Notes: generated by a model from the sequence alone, not told the origin. 64,000 nucleotides of DNA from Mogibacterium kristiansenii (GCF_009695905.1 NZ_VUNA01000001.1:177396-241395); one strand, 5' to 3'; positions 53,410 to 61,500 are shown, counted from the stretch's first letter. Numbers and translations are program-made.

Positions 53410-54192
53410 ATGAAGCAATATATTGTTGATGCATTTACAAATAAGCCTTTTTCCGGTAATCCGGCTGCTGTTTGTGTTATGGAGTCATGGCCTTCCGAGG
53501 AATCCATGATGAAACTGGCAATGGAGAATAATCTGTCAGAAACAGCATTCATTGTCAAGGAAAATACGGGATATCATCTCAGATGGTTTACACCAGGCAC
53601 TGAGGTGGAGCTCTGTGGCCATGCGACCCTGGCTTCATCTTATGTAATTTTGAATTTCTATGAAAAAGATAGTGATGAGGTTCGTTTTAACACACTTAGC
53701 GGTGAGCTTATCATTCGGAAAAGGAATAATCGTTATGAGATGAATTTTCCAACTTATCAGCTGGAAGAAATCCCTGTAACCGATGAAATGGAGAAGGCTT
53801 TTGGCGTAAGACCAATCAAAGCGGTTTTAGGATTGGATCTCGTCTGTGTATTTGAAAATGAGGAACATGTTCGCATCATGAATCCCAATCAAGAATTGCT
53901 GACTGAAATTCCAGGACGTATTCAAAATGCAACAGCCAAGGGGTCAGAAACTGATTGTGTATCAAGAAGCTTTTGTCCAAAGCTTTCAATTGCTGAGGAT
54001 CCTGTTTGCGGTTCTGCACATTGCCAGATTGCAGATTATTGGTCAAGAGTACTGAACAAAAAAGAAATCGATGCGTATCAGGCCTCTAAACGCGGAGGAT
54101 ATCTTCACTGTGAATTACTTGGAAACGGAAGAATTGCCATTAGTGGAGAAGCTACATTAGTAGCTGTTTCTGAAATTGTTGCAGAGTTATAA
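53410..54192 (+). CDS. PhzF-family isomerase/epimerase
   Basis: 260-residue protein of the PhzF fold (two diaminopimelate-epimerase-like halves). Seen: YIVDAFTNKPFSGNPAAVC, the catalytic glutamate in NLSETAFIVKE, LCGHATLASSYV and DPVCGSAHCQIADYW. Most members are not phenazine enzymes and their substrates are unknown. The ATG at 53410 is chosen from AAGGAG at 53393 (spacing 11); the GTG and ATG at 53398/53401 overlap or touch that site. Own promoter and terminator. Confidence 0.9.
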   Translation: MKQYIVDAFTNKPFSGNPAAVCVMESWPSEESMMKLAMENNLSETAFIVKENTGYHLRWFTPGTEVELCGHATLASSYVILNFYEKDSDEVRFNTLSGELIIRKRNNRYEMNFPTYQLEEIPVTDEMEKAFGVRPIKAVLGLDLVCVFENEEHVRIMNPNQELLTEIPGRIQNATAKGSETDCVSRSFCPKLSIAEDPVCGSAHCQIADYWSRVLNKKEIDAYQASKRGGYLHCELLGNGRIAISGEATLVAVSEIVAEL

Positions 54193-54226
54193 ATCCCAGT
54201 TTATCAAACAATTACATATGAACCCC

Positions 54227-54250
54227 AAGGCAGCTTCGGCTGTCTTTTTT
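54227..54250 (+). terminator. Terminator of the PhzF-family gene
   Basis: 8-bp stem (one G-U) with TTCG loop, AAGGCAGC arm, followed by six T residues. Confidence 0.9.
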
Positions 54251-54335
54251 CATATCCGAATTCGCACATTTGCTGCATTCATTCTCACATATTAAACTGA
54301 TACAAATAATACAGAAATGATTGGAGGAAAGAGTC

Positions 54336-54479
54336 ATGAGATATCAAATGAAGCTTAAGCTGACACATGATGAGGTCAGAGTCCTGGTATTTGCCCTTAA
54401 TGAGCTTAGAAACACCCTCATAGCAGAAAACAGATATACAGATCCTGTCGATGAGATCCTCGCAAGGCTCATTGCATGA
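54336..54479 (+). CDS. Small hypothetical protein, conjugative-element type
   Basis: 47 residues, beginning MRYQMKLKLTHDEVRV and ending DEILARLIA, with a good ribosome site (TTGGAGG). Short helical protein of the kind common in Clostridial integrative elements; no function known. Followed 26 bp later by its own terminator. Confidence 0.65.
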   Translation: MRYQMKLKLTHDEVRVLVFALNELRNTLIAENRYTDPVDEILARLIA

Positions 54480-54505
54480 TTCATATATCTATATATCCTT
54501 TACAT

Positions 54506-54536
54506 GCCGCATTCAATAGGGAGTGCGGCTTTTTTA
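54506..54536 (+). terminator. Terminator/leader hairpin between small accessory genes
   Basis: 6-bp stem GCCGCA/TGCGGC with 12-nt loop and seven T residues. The surrounding 40 bp resemble the sequence at 57470-57505 (CCTTTACAT, CCGCAT, GGGA, T-run in the same order). Confidence 0.75.
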
Positions 54537-54567
54537 TTGCAAGCCGATATGGCGGAAAGGAACAGAA

Positions 54568-55014
54568 ATGAGAGAAAGAAAAAGCGAAAAGGAATTAGTA
54601 ATCAGAATCATCATCACAGGAGCGGATGCAGAAGAGCCCGATGAGCCGGAGTACTGGACAGAGGAAGAGGAAGGCGTGCTTAACGAGCTTGTTGCATATG
54701 CCGAGTCCGTTGCCGGGGCAATCGCCGGTAAAACAAAGAAGAAGTTCGATGAGTGTATTTTCATGCACACAATGCGCATTGCAAAGTGCATGAGCTGCCA
54801 TGAATGCTTTTCAGAAGCAATTGAGTTTCTTGCAGATATCTTAAGAGTGAGAGGCGATGAAGATACCGGAAGGTTCCTGGAGGGCCTTACGGAGTATCTG
54901 GAGTACGACGAAGACTTTTGTGAGTACTTCCTTGATGTGCTCTTTGAAAAGCTGGCAGATGAAAGTGATGATTACGCCTTCCTTTGCGAGGAGGATTGCC
55001 ATGAAGAAATGTAA
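54568..55014 (+). CDS. Acidic hypothetical protein
   Basis: 148 residues, strongly acidic (EEPDEPEYWTEEEEG; DEDFCEYFLDVLFEKLADESDDYAFLCEEDCHEEM), with a CMSCHEC cysteine cluster near residue 80. No family recognised. AAAGGA precedes the ATG at 54568. It overlaps the start of the ParA remnant by 14 bp. Codon choice (many CTT, AGA) differs from the CTG-rich core genes. Confidence 0.65.
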   Translation: MRERKSEKELVIRIIITGADAEEPDEPEYWTEEEEGVLNELVAYAESVAGAIAGKTKKKFDECIFMHTMRIAKCMSCHECFSEAIEFLADILRVRGDEDTGRFLEGLTEYLEYDEDFCEYFLDVLFEKLADESDDYAFLCEEDCHEEM

Positions 55015-55107
55015 TGTCATAGCAATATGCAATCAAAAGGGAGGCGTAGCGAAGACCACAACAGCCTTAAACCTTGGGGTCGGTCTTGCAGGAGAGGGAA
55101 AGCTCCC
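55001..55107 (+). pseudogene. ParA/Soj-family ATPase, 5' remnant
   Basis: Begins with a good ribosome site (GAGGAGG) and encodes KKCNVIAICNQKGGVAKTTTALNLGVGLAGEG, the ParA N-terminus with a Walker A variant carrying Ala in place of the usual Gly (GGVAKTT). After about 36 residues homology stops and the sequence continues into an unrelated protein tail in another frame; the frame ends at 55171. Clear deletion product. Confidence 0.85.
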
Positions 55108-55198
55108 TTCTCATCTGGATTGCCATTGCAGTCATTGCAGCAGGCCTTGGCGGCTTTATTACTGCACGTGAAGTGAGAAAGAGAAAAGATAGAGAATA
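55108..55198 (+). pseudogene. C-terminal anchor of a surface protein, remnant
   Basis: In the frame ending at TAG 55196-55198 the sequence encodes SSLLIWIAIAVIAAGLGG, then FITAREVRKRKDRE: one membrane helix plus a basic tail, as at the C-terminus of wall-anchored proteins. It is joined to the ParA remnant without any start codon or upstream domain, so it is not expressed as such. It could be the missing end of a VaFE-type protein like the one truncated at the right edge (inference). Confidence 0.75.
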
Positions 55199-55271
55199 GC
55201 TCAGTATAGGCAAAACATTTTAAGTGGGCCATGTGCCCACATACATTTATTTGTGAATTGGCAATTACAAA

Positions 55272-55300
55272 TTGAAAAAAGTGTGAATCTGCGATAAAAT
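55272..55300 (+). promoter_or_regulatory. Promoter of the surface protein gene
   Basis: TTGAAA (55272-55277), 17-bp spacer, TAAAAT (55295-55300). Confidence 0.6.
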
Positions 55301-55389
55301 TGGTTAGATAACCATCCTGAATCCGGGAGGTAACCGGTACTGATCCCGGCATAGAATACAATTATTCTAAAAGAAAACGAGGGAAGAAA
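55301..55389 (+). promoter_or_regulatory. Structured 5' leader of the surface protein gene
   Basis: Three consecutive potential hairpins: GGTT/AACC (55302-55313), CCGGGA/TCCCGG (55323-55349) and AGAAT/ATTCT (55353-55368), ending just before the ribosome site GAGGG. I do not recognise a known riboswitch class. Confidence 0.35.
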
Positions 55390-57387
55390 ATGAAGAAAAG
55401 ATTATTTAGCATAGTGCTTTCACTGTGCATGGTGCTGGCACTGATGCCTCAGATGGCATTTGCGGATACGGTGACGGGTATAACATATCTGGACGCATCA
55501 GGCGCACAGCAGACCTGTGATAATGCCACTGCAGTTACCGAAGACGATACTACATGGGGCACTGACAATGAAACCACCTGGTATGTGGCACAGGGCGATG
55601 TGACTATCGAAAGCCGTGTCACAGTTACCGGCGATGTTCATCTGATTCTCGCTGACGGCTGCAATCTCACAGTCAACGGCGGCATCTATGTGAGTAGATG
55701 GACTGCTTCAAAACTTACCATTTACGGGCAGGAAAACGGCACAGGAGAGCTATATGCATATGCCTCCAGTGGCAGTGGTTACGCAGGTATCGGTGGAAAT
55801 AAAGAACCATACGGCACGAGTGGTGAAATCACAATCAACGGAGGGAATATTACAGCTGTTGGAGACGGAATTGGCGCAGGGATTGGCGGAGGGGACATGG
55901 GTGGCTTCGAATGCATCACCATCAACGGAGGCACCGTTACCGCTACAGGCGGCAACAACGGCGGGAGTTCGGGTATCGGTACATTTGAAGGAGGCAACAC
56001 TTCCGGGACCATCACCATCAGTGGCGGCACTGTTATGGCTACCGGTACGAATCATGGTATCGACGCCTCTTTTATGGGCACTATCAGCACAGGAAACGAC
56101 GGCCATGCGGTGATATTCGCAAGCTACACTAATTCTATGGGATCGTACTTCAGATATTCGTCTTCGCAAAACAGGGATTCATGGCGCGGCGTGATTTTCG
56201 AGGGGAACAGCGGACAGATTTACGGAGATGATATTACTCCGAGCGAAAGTTTTGAGATTCCTTCCGATAAAACACTGACGATTGATAGCGGAAAGTCTCT
56301 CACAATCCCTGCCGGTAAAACGCTGACTGTAACGGGAAAGTTAACAAACAACGGGAAGTTTTATGTTGACGGCACATTGAATGGCACGGTGAACGGCAAT
56401 GGCGATGTGTATTACAATCTTGCCCCTACAGACTGCACAGTCAGCAGCACGGGCATTGAGAAACACAATGAGAAGACCTATGCTAAGGAAGAAAGCGAGA
56501 TTACTTTAACGCCTGATACTCCTCAAGTAGGATATTTGTTTGATAGTTGGGAAGTATCACCGGAATCTGTTCAGATAAATAATAACAATTCATTTACAAT
56601 GCCAAATGAAGCTCTAACAGTTACCGCCAAGTGGATAGAATGTCCGCATGATGGAGATAAGGAAACACGAAATGCAAAAGAGGCAACCTGTACTGAAGCA
56701 GGTTATTCAGGAGATGTATACTGTTTAGTTTGTAACGAAATGATTACTAAGGGTCATGATATAAATATGGCATCACACAAACTAAATTATATCCCTAAAA
56801 CGGATGCAACCGTTACTGAAACAGGAAATGATGAGTATTGGCAGTGTACAGTTTGCGATAAATACTTTTCTGATGCAGAGGGAACAAATGAAATAACTGA
56901 TTTAGAAGGCTGGAAAGCAGGTGACGGTAAAATTGATAAGCTCCCGCCTGAAATCATTGAGGGCAAAGGTCAGAGCATAACAGAAGGAGAAAAGAAGGCA
57001 TTGTCGTTCACATCTAATGCAGCATACAGCGACTTCATCCGAGTTGAGCTTGATGGCAGCGAATTAAGTGAAGAGAATTATGAAAAGGCAGAAGGAAGTA
57101 TAATAATCACACTTGATGCTGATTACGTAGCAACTCTTCCTGCAGGAGAGCACACTATCGGTATCGTATCTGAAAGCGGCACTGCAACTACTACATTCAC
57201 AGTAGCAGAAAAGGCAGCACCGGGAACTTCAGATGACAGCGACAGAGACTCCAAGGCTGACGCTGACAAGAATGCAAAAACAGGGGACGATGCCAACCTT
57301 GCTCTGTGGCTTGCACTGATGCTTCTTGCCGGAGCAGGAATAACAGGTACTACCATATACACAAGAAGAAAAAGAACAAATGAATAA
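55390..57387 (+). CDS. Secreted wall-anchored surface protein with carbohydrate-type beta repeats
   Basis: 665 residues. Signal peptide KRLFSIVLSLCMVLALMPQMAFA; residues about 70-235 carry Gly-rich beta-helix-like repeats (ITINGGNITAVGDG, ITINGGTVTATGGN, ITISGGTVMATGTN); a single InlB-B-like segment (SESEITLTPDTPQVGYLFDSWEVSPESVQ...TVTAKW) follows; then a cysteine module (EATCTEAGYSGDVYCLVCNEMI; WQCTVCDKYF). The C-terminus has a sortase-like signal, AKTGDDANLALWLALMLLAG, plus a basic tail. Probably an adhesin or surface display protein. GAGGG ribosome site. Confidence 0.82.
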   Translation: MKKRLFSIVLSLCMVLALMPQMAFADTVTGITYLDASGAQQTCDNATAVTEDDTTWGTDNETTWYVAQGDVTIESRVTVTGDVHLILADGCNLTVNGGIYVSRWTASKLTIYGQENGTGELYAYASSGSGYAGIGGNKEPYGTSGEITINGGNITAVGDGIGAGIGGGDMGGFECITINGGTVTATGGNNGGSSGIGTFEGGNTSGTITISGGTVMATGTNHGIDASFMGTISTGNDGHAVIFASYTNSMGSYFRYSSSQNRDSWRGVIFEGNSGQIYGDDITPSESFEIPSDKTLTIDSGKSLTIPAGKTLTVTGKLTNNGKFYVDGTLNGTVNGNGDVYYNLAPTDCTVSSTGIEKHNEKTYAKEESEITLTPDTPQVGYLFDSWEVSPESVQINNNNSFTMPNEALTVTAKWIECPHDGDKETRNAKEATCTEAGYSGDVYCLVCNEMITKGHDINMASHKLNYIPKTDATVTETGNDEYWQCTVCDKYFSDAEGTNEITDLEGWKAGDGKIDKLPPEIIEGKGQSITEGEKKALSFTSNAAYSDFIRVELDGSELSEENYEKAEGSIIITLDADYVATLPAGEHTIGIVSESGTATTTFTVAEKAAPGTSDDSDRDSKADADKNAKTGDDANLALWLALMLLAGAGITGTTIYTRRKRTNE

Positions 57388-57415
57388 ACAAAACGCTGAT
57401 ACGAAATAACAAAAC

Positions 57416-57451
57416 AGGAACGGTAACGTATTTACGAAGCCGTTCCTTTTT
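57416..57451 (+). terminator. Terminator of the surface protein gene
   Basis: 8-bp stem AGGAACGG/CCGTTCCT, 16-nt loop, T-run. Confidence 0.88.
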
Positions 57452-57477
57452 CATTTGAAGAAAGCCCTCCTTACATA

Positions 57478-57503
57478 CCGCATCAATTGGGATGAGGTTT
57501 TTT
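57478..57503 (+). terminator. Imperfect leader hairpin with T-run
   Basis: CCGCAT/ATGAGG (one mismatch) with 8-nt loop and six T residues; second copy of the module at 54506-54536, again directly before a small accessory gene. Confidence 0.5.
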
Positions 57504-57524
57504 AATGTGAAGGAGGTGATGACA

Positions 57525-57893
57525 ATGTGCAGAGAAAAACGGGAAGCAAAGCCTAGCTTTCCTGAGTTTAAACCGGATGACTGCCCGATGCTGGGAAAGC
57601 TGTCGCAGATGGCAGCAGCTGCATTTCTTAAGCTGGATTTTGATGGCGATGAAGAGGTGGAAATGAACAGGCAGCAATGCTATGAAATGCTGATGGATAT
57701 GTATAACGCAGATATGAACCGGCAGGCTGTTGGGATTCTAAAGACCGTCTTTACCCATTTCGGATGCGAGAAGGTCTTAAGCGAACTTGCCATCCTTGAA
57801 AGCTGCAGCTGCTTTAATGAAATCCACGATGCCTTTATGAGAAGGTTTCTCTTTTGTGATGAGTTCATTCCTTTCATCCTTACTTTCAAATAA
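57525..57893 (+). CDS. Hypothetical protein, conjugative-element type
   Basis: 122 residues, mostly helical, with many Met and Cys residues (CEKVLSELAILESCSCFNEIHDAFMRRFLFCDEF). Not recognised. The ribosome site AAGGAGG at 57510 gives 8- or 9-nt spacing to ATG 57525; the ATG at 57519 is too close. Followed by a terminator. Confidence 0.6.
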   Translation: MCREKREAKPSFPEFKPDDCPMLGKLSQMAAAAFLKLDFDGDEEVEMNRQQCYEMLMDMYNADMNRQAVGILKTVFTHFGCEKVLSELAILESCSCFNEIHDAFMRRFLFCDEFIPFILTFK

Positions 57894-57921
57894 CAAAGGG
57901 CGAAGGCCGCCCTGATACATC

Positions 57922-57948
57922 AGAAGCCGTATGCGCCGGCTTCTTTTT
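57922..57948 (+). terminator. Terminator
   Basis: 8-bp stem AGAAGCCG/CGGCTTCT, 7-nt loop, T-run, before the secreted peptidase-like gene. Confidence 0.88.
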
Positions 57949-58004
57949 AATTTGAGGTAAGGAGGTAAACAAAAGCTATCGGCGCAGAAGAAAAGGAGGC
58001 ATGC

Positions 58005-59027
58005 ATGAAAAAGAAAGTGCTGGCAGCACTTTGCGCTGCCATGGTGGCGGCATCATGTTTTGCAGCAGAAACAGGAACAGCGAGTGCAGCTCATAAGCAT
58101 TCCTACCGCTGCACCGTCATAAGACCGGTGCTCTGCGATGTAAACGGCATCAACAGATACACCTGCAGCTGCGGTTACAGCTATGAAAAGCAGGTTCCGA
58201 TGCCGGGACACAAGTACTCTGAAACAGTGCTGAAAGAGCCCAGCTGCATATCAAAAGGCACAGTCAGAAAGACCTGCACAGTATGCGGGAGCACCTTTAC
58301 AGGCTCCATACCAAAGGCAGCGCATCAGTATGTGACTAGCGGCAGCATTACAAAATGCAGAACCTGCGGCAAGGAGGTCTCTTCGGGAAGTGCTTCAGAA
58401 AGCGGGACGCCAGAAACAAAGCCGGCGCAGCCCGCAAAGCCTGTAACCCCTGCAAAGCCCGCAGATACCAGGAATTCCTCTGAAAAGGCAAGGCAGGCAG
58501 CTGTAGACTGGGCAATAAAAATTGCAGGGGATAACAGCTTTCACTATGGAAGAAGCTCCTGGGCACATCATAACGGCTGCTACTTTTGCGGTACAAACCA
58601 GAAGGCAGGAAGCCTTAAAAGAAGAGCCGGAGCATCGAAGGCAGCATGCGAGAAAACCTACTGCTGCAATCCTTTTGTGACGGCAGCATATAAGCATGGA
58701 GCGGGAGCAAAGGAAGTTGACTGTAAGGTAAGAGGTAAGAGATTCGGTCTTGCAAACGACAATAACAGGGTCCTTAAAAACACAAAGGCCTTTAAGAGAA
58801 TCTCAAAGCCAAAGAAGATCACTTCCCTTGAGCCGGGAGACATACTTCTCTCCCCTACCCACGCAATGCTTTATGCAGGAGGCGGGAAAGTAGTTGAAGC
58901 AGCTCACCACGATAACGGAAAGAGAGATTCCTGCTGGAACGATTCCATCCGTCATAAAAAGATAAGCGCAGGTCAGTGGAAGCGTGTAACTAAAATCTAC
59001 AGGTATATCGGAAAAGGAAAGTATTAA
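58005..59027 (+). CDS. Secreted protein with cysteine repeats and a C-terminal NlpC/P60-like domain
   Basis: 340 residues. Signal peptide (about 1-28, LAALCAAMVAASCFAAETGTASA), then a Cys-rich region with repeated C-x-C or C-x2-C pairs and histidines (CSCGYSYEKQVPMPGHKY, CTVCGSTFTG, CRTCGKEV), a Pro/Lys linker (KPAQPAKPVTPAKP) and a C-terminal domain with CCNPFVTAAYKHGAG and LSPTHAMLYAGGGKVVEAAHHDNG, which look like the Cys and His of an NlpC/P60-type cell-wall hydrolase. Probable murein-degrading enzyme, as used by conjugative elements to open the wall (inference). GGAGG ribosome site. Confidence 0.75.
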   Translation: MKKKVLAALCAAMVAASCFAAETGTASAAHKHSYRCTVIRPVLCDVNGINRYTCSCGYSYEKQVPMPGHKYSETVLKEPSCISKGTVRKTCTVCGSTFTGSIPKAAHQYVTSGSITKCRTCGKEVSSGSASESGTPETKPAQPAKPVTPAKPADTRNSSEKARQAAVDWAIKIAGDNSFHYGRSSWAHHNGCYFCGTNQKAGSLKRRAGASKAACEKTYCCNPFVTAAYKHGAGAKEVDCKVRGKRFGLANDNNRVLKNTKAFKRISKPKKITSLEPGDILLSPTHAMLYAGGGKVVEAAHHDNGKRDSCWNDSIRHKKISAGQWKRVTKIYRYIGKGKY

Positions 59028-59056
59028 GCACAAAACGTGCGGAAAGGAAAAACAAA

Positions 59057-59227
59057 ATGACAAACATCAGAGAAAGAATATCAAATAAGAGAAAGCTTAT
59101 AAGTGCAGTTGCTGCAAATGGTGCAGAGATTTACTGCCAAAAATGCAAGACAATGTATGAAATCGAGATAAGGGACAAGCAGCTTCATGTAAAAGAGATT
59201 GGAGAAGAATACATAGCCAACTATTAG
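59057..59227 (+). CDS. Small hypothetical protein with a single CxxC
   Basis: 56 residues with CQKC near the middle (EIYCQKCKTMYEIEIRDKQL) and a charged C-terminus. AAAGGA lies upstream, 30 bp after the preceding stop, so it is probably in the same transcript. No family recognised. Confidence 0.55.
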   Translation: MTNIRERISNKRKLISAVAANGAEIYCQKCKTMYEIEIRDKQLHVKEIGEEYIANY

Positions 59228-59586
59228 TTATTACCTCACCCGCACCCCGGAGGGTGTATGAAAACTGAATACATTGAGGATGATCACGAGAACTGTCGGA
59301 CTGGGCAACCAACGAGAACCCTTATGGTCAGCAGATGATATCCAAGAGTTTGTTATGAGACTGTATTTGGGGATCGCCATCAGGAGCCTGGCAAAACATT
59401 AGTAATCCTATTATAGGATGATGTTTTTGCCAGGCTCTTTTTGTATGCAAATTCAAAGCTCTTTATCGGATTACTGATGTGAGTCAGCTCCGGCAAGGAG
59501 CTTTTAATGAAATTAGTAAGAGGACCGTAACCGGCGGATTTTGAACAAGTTACATTATCGCTTTTTTCAAAATTCGGAGGTTACAG
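59228..59586. other. Intergenic stretch with two terminators and no convincing gene
   Basis: Contains a long hairpin with inner stem (59384-59437, GAGCCTGGCAAAA arm, inner ATCCTA/TAGGAT) plus T-run, and a second one at 59486-59506 (AGCTCC/GGAGCT, then T4). Between 59258 and 59340 short open frames exist, but none has a ribosome site or recognisable homology; they may be gene remnants. Confidence 0.6.
59384..59442 (+). terminator. Long hairpin terminator
   Basis: Arms GAGCCTGGC (59384-59392) and its complement (59429-59437) with further A/T pairing and an inner ATCCTA/TAGGAT helix, then T5. Confidence 0.85.
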
Positions 59587-59979
59587 ATGAAAATCAAATA
59601 TGAATTTGCTACAGAAACAGTTGAAGTTGAAGTGTCGGCAGAAATGTATGCCCTTCACATGGAATTAAACAGAGTGGAATACAACAACAATCACAGAGAG
59701 ACAAGAAGACACATATCTCTTGATACAGGTCTTGAGCATAGTGAATGGCTTAGAAGCTATGACTCTGATGTATATCAGCAGATTGCTGCTGAGGAAGATG
59801 CTGCCAATATAAGAGCGGCAATAGATGCTCTGTCAGATTCACAGAAAGATCTGATTCAGAAGATATTTGATGAAGGAATGAGCATAAAGGATTATGCAGA
59901 GGCCTGCGGAGTGAAGCCCTCTGCTATATCCCACAGAATAAGGACGATAAGGAATAATCTGAAGGAGATATTGAAGTAA
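59587..59979 (+). CDS. Sigma-70 region 4-type protein (conjugative-element sigma-like regulator)
   Basis: 130 residues. The C-terminal half is a sigma region 4 helix-turn-helix: IDALSDSQKDLIQKIFDEGMSIKDYAEACGVKPSAISHRIRTIRNNLKEIL. There is no region 2, so it cannot act as a complete sigma factor; similar proteins are typical of Tn916-like and other Clostridial elements. GGAGG ribosome site. Closed by a terminator shared with the convergent ATPase gene. Confidence 0.78.
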   Translation: MKIKYEFATETVEVEVSAEMYALHMELNRVEYNNNHRETRRHISLDTGLEHSEWLRSYDSDVYQQIAAEEDAANIRAAIDALSDSQKDLIQKIFDEGMSIKDYAEACGVKPSAISHRIRTIRNNLKEILK

Positions 59980-59984
59980 ATAAA

Positions 59985-60029
59985 AATAACTCCCGGCCAT
60001 ACCCATTATGAGTTTGACCGGGAGTTATT
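59985..60029. terminator. Bidirectional terminator
   Basis: 12-bp stem AATAACTCCCGG with its complement (59985-59996 with 60018-60029), between the convergent sigma-like (+) and ATPase (-) genes. Confidence 0.88.
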
Positions 60030-60046
60030 ATAACAACTACTTCTTT

Positions 60047-61321
60047 TTAGTCTTTAAGACATCCAATAGGTACAACGCATACGCCATCTTTTCTTCGATA
60101 TGCATAGTCGCCAACGCCTGTTAATACCATGAGGAATGCAGGGGATTTCATCTTGCCGGTATCAATTTTTGATTCCATTGCTTTAAGGCTTTCGGCACCT
60201 TCTTCTATGAGTTTATCGCCGCCGAGCTTTATTTCGATAAGACCATATTGTCCGTTTCGCAGATGAACAACAGCATCACATTCCTGTCCGTCCTTATCTC
60301 TGTAATGATAAACATGTCCATTAAGTGCATCAGCAAATACACGTAAATCTCTGATACAGAGTGTTTCAAAAATGAATCCGAAAGTATTGAGATCGTTGAT
60401 AAGATCATTTGGTCCGACGCCCAGTGCTGCCGCTGCAATGGAAGGATCTACATAGTAGCGTGTATCAGACGAACGAATAGCGGTCTTTGAACGCAAGTTG
60501 GGATTCCATGCAGGCATATCCTCTACAACGAATATTTTACGGAGTGCATTGAGATAAGAAGCAACAGTATCATCGCTTATTGAATCATCATCATTTGCAG
60601 AGACATCAAGAGCTAGCACTGTATTTGGCACCTGGCTTCCCTGATTTCTTGCGTACGAACGCATCAGTCTGCGAACTTTCTCAGTATTCTTCTGCACATT
60701 GTCAGCTCTGTTGATATCGGAACGTACGACTGCATCGTAATAGTCATGTGCCTGATCCAGAGCAATCTCTTCACGCATATCTATTGACTGCGGCCAGCCT
60801 CCGCGACATGCAAGGAAGGCTAATCGCTCAATATCAATATCAGCTTCGCCGTCAACTGCATTATTACCTTCAAATAATTCTTTGAGGCTAACATCTCCGG
60901 TGGAATCTCCGGATTCATATAAACTCATTGGTCTCATTGTAAGCCACGTAAATCGCCCTGTTCCTGAATGAGTGATTTCTTTGGTGTCAGCAGGAACAGC
61001 TGAGCCCGTTAGAAGAAACTGACCGAGCTCACTGCGATGATCCACTTCAAAACGTATCGCATCCCATAATTTTGGAGCAAGCTGCCACTCATCAATCAGT
61101 CTTGGGGTTTCACCTTTTAGAAGACGTTTTGGATTTAATTCAGACATAGAAATGTTTTGCTCCTTTTTCTCAGGATCATCCATGTACAGAACGCTGGCAG
61201 CTATCTGTTCTGCTGTAGTAGTCTTACCGCACCATTTAGGTCCTTCAATAAGAACAGCGCCTTTTCCTTCAAGCTTTCTTGCCAGAATATCGTCAGCAAT
61301 TCTTTTTCTGTATTCCTTCAT
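60047..61321 (-). CDS. AAA ATPase with DUF4143 domain
   Basis: 424 residues. Walker A in VLIEGPKWCGKTTTAEQIA, Walker B-like LIDEWQ, sensor-like QFLLTGSAVP, arginine-containing TGRFTWLTMRPMSLYESG, then a C-terminal DUF4143 region (FIFETLCIRDLRVFADALNGHVYHYRDKDGQECDAVVHLRNGQYGLIEIKLGG) with a restriction-nuclease-like core (D-x14-EIK). Function of the family is unproven; it is frequent on mobile DNA. GAGGTG six bases upstream favours ATG 61321 over an in-frame TTG at 61342. Confidence 0.85.
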   Translation of the reverse strand: MKEYRKRIADDILARKLEGKGAVLIEGPKWCGKTTTAEQIAASVLYMDDPEKKEQNISMSELNPKRLLKGETPRLIDEWQLAPKLWDAIRFEVDHRSELGQFLLTGSAVPADTKEITHSGTGRFTWLTMRPMSLYESGDSTGDVSLKELFEGNNAVDGEADIDIERLAFLACRGGWPQSIDMREEIALDQAHDYYDAVVRSDINRADNVQKNTEKVRRLMRSYARNQGSQVPNTVLALDVSANDDDSISDDTVASYLNALRKIFVVEDMPAWNPNLRSKTAIRSSDTRYYVDPSIAAAALGVGPNDLINDLNTFGFIFETLCIRDLRVFADALNGHVYHYRDKDGQECDAVVHLRNGQYGLIEIKLGGDKLIEEGAESLKAMESKIDTGKMKSPAFLMVLTGVGDYAYRRKDGVCVVPIGCLKD

Positions 61322-61387
61322 CAGCATCACCTCAAATTTCAATCCTTTTATCTATAGTATACACAATTTTAGAGAAAATACCATACC

Positions 61388-61500
61388 ATTCGGGAGATTG
61401 GCGGAATATTATTCGGGAGATTGGCGGAATATTATTCGGGAGATTGGCGGAAAACAGTTCGGGAGATTGGCGAAACATTATTCGGAAAGTTGGCTAAAAG
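61388..61500. repeat. Five 23-bp direct repeats upstream of the ATPase gene
   Basis: Units start at 61388, 61411, 61434, 61457 and 61480, exactly 23 bp apart, with core TTCGGGAGATTGGCGGAA; the first two are identical and the last two diverge. They begin about 45 bp upstream of the -10-like TATACT of the minus-strand ATPase gene. Regular spacing of about two helical turns is typical of operators or iterons. Confidence 0.9.

Noticed and set aside
55001..55171. Functional small ParA protein
   Set aside because: Only the Walker A region is present; the rest is out-of-frame sequence from another gene.
59258..59340. Short frame of 26 codons beginning ATGAAAACTGAATAC
   Set aside because: No ribosome site, no homology recognised; probably a relic or leader sequence.
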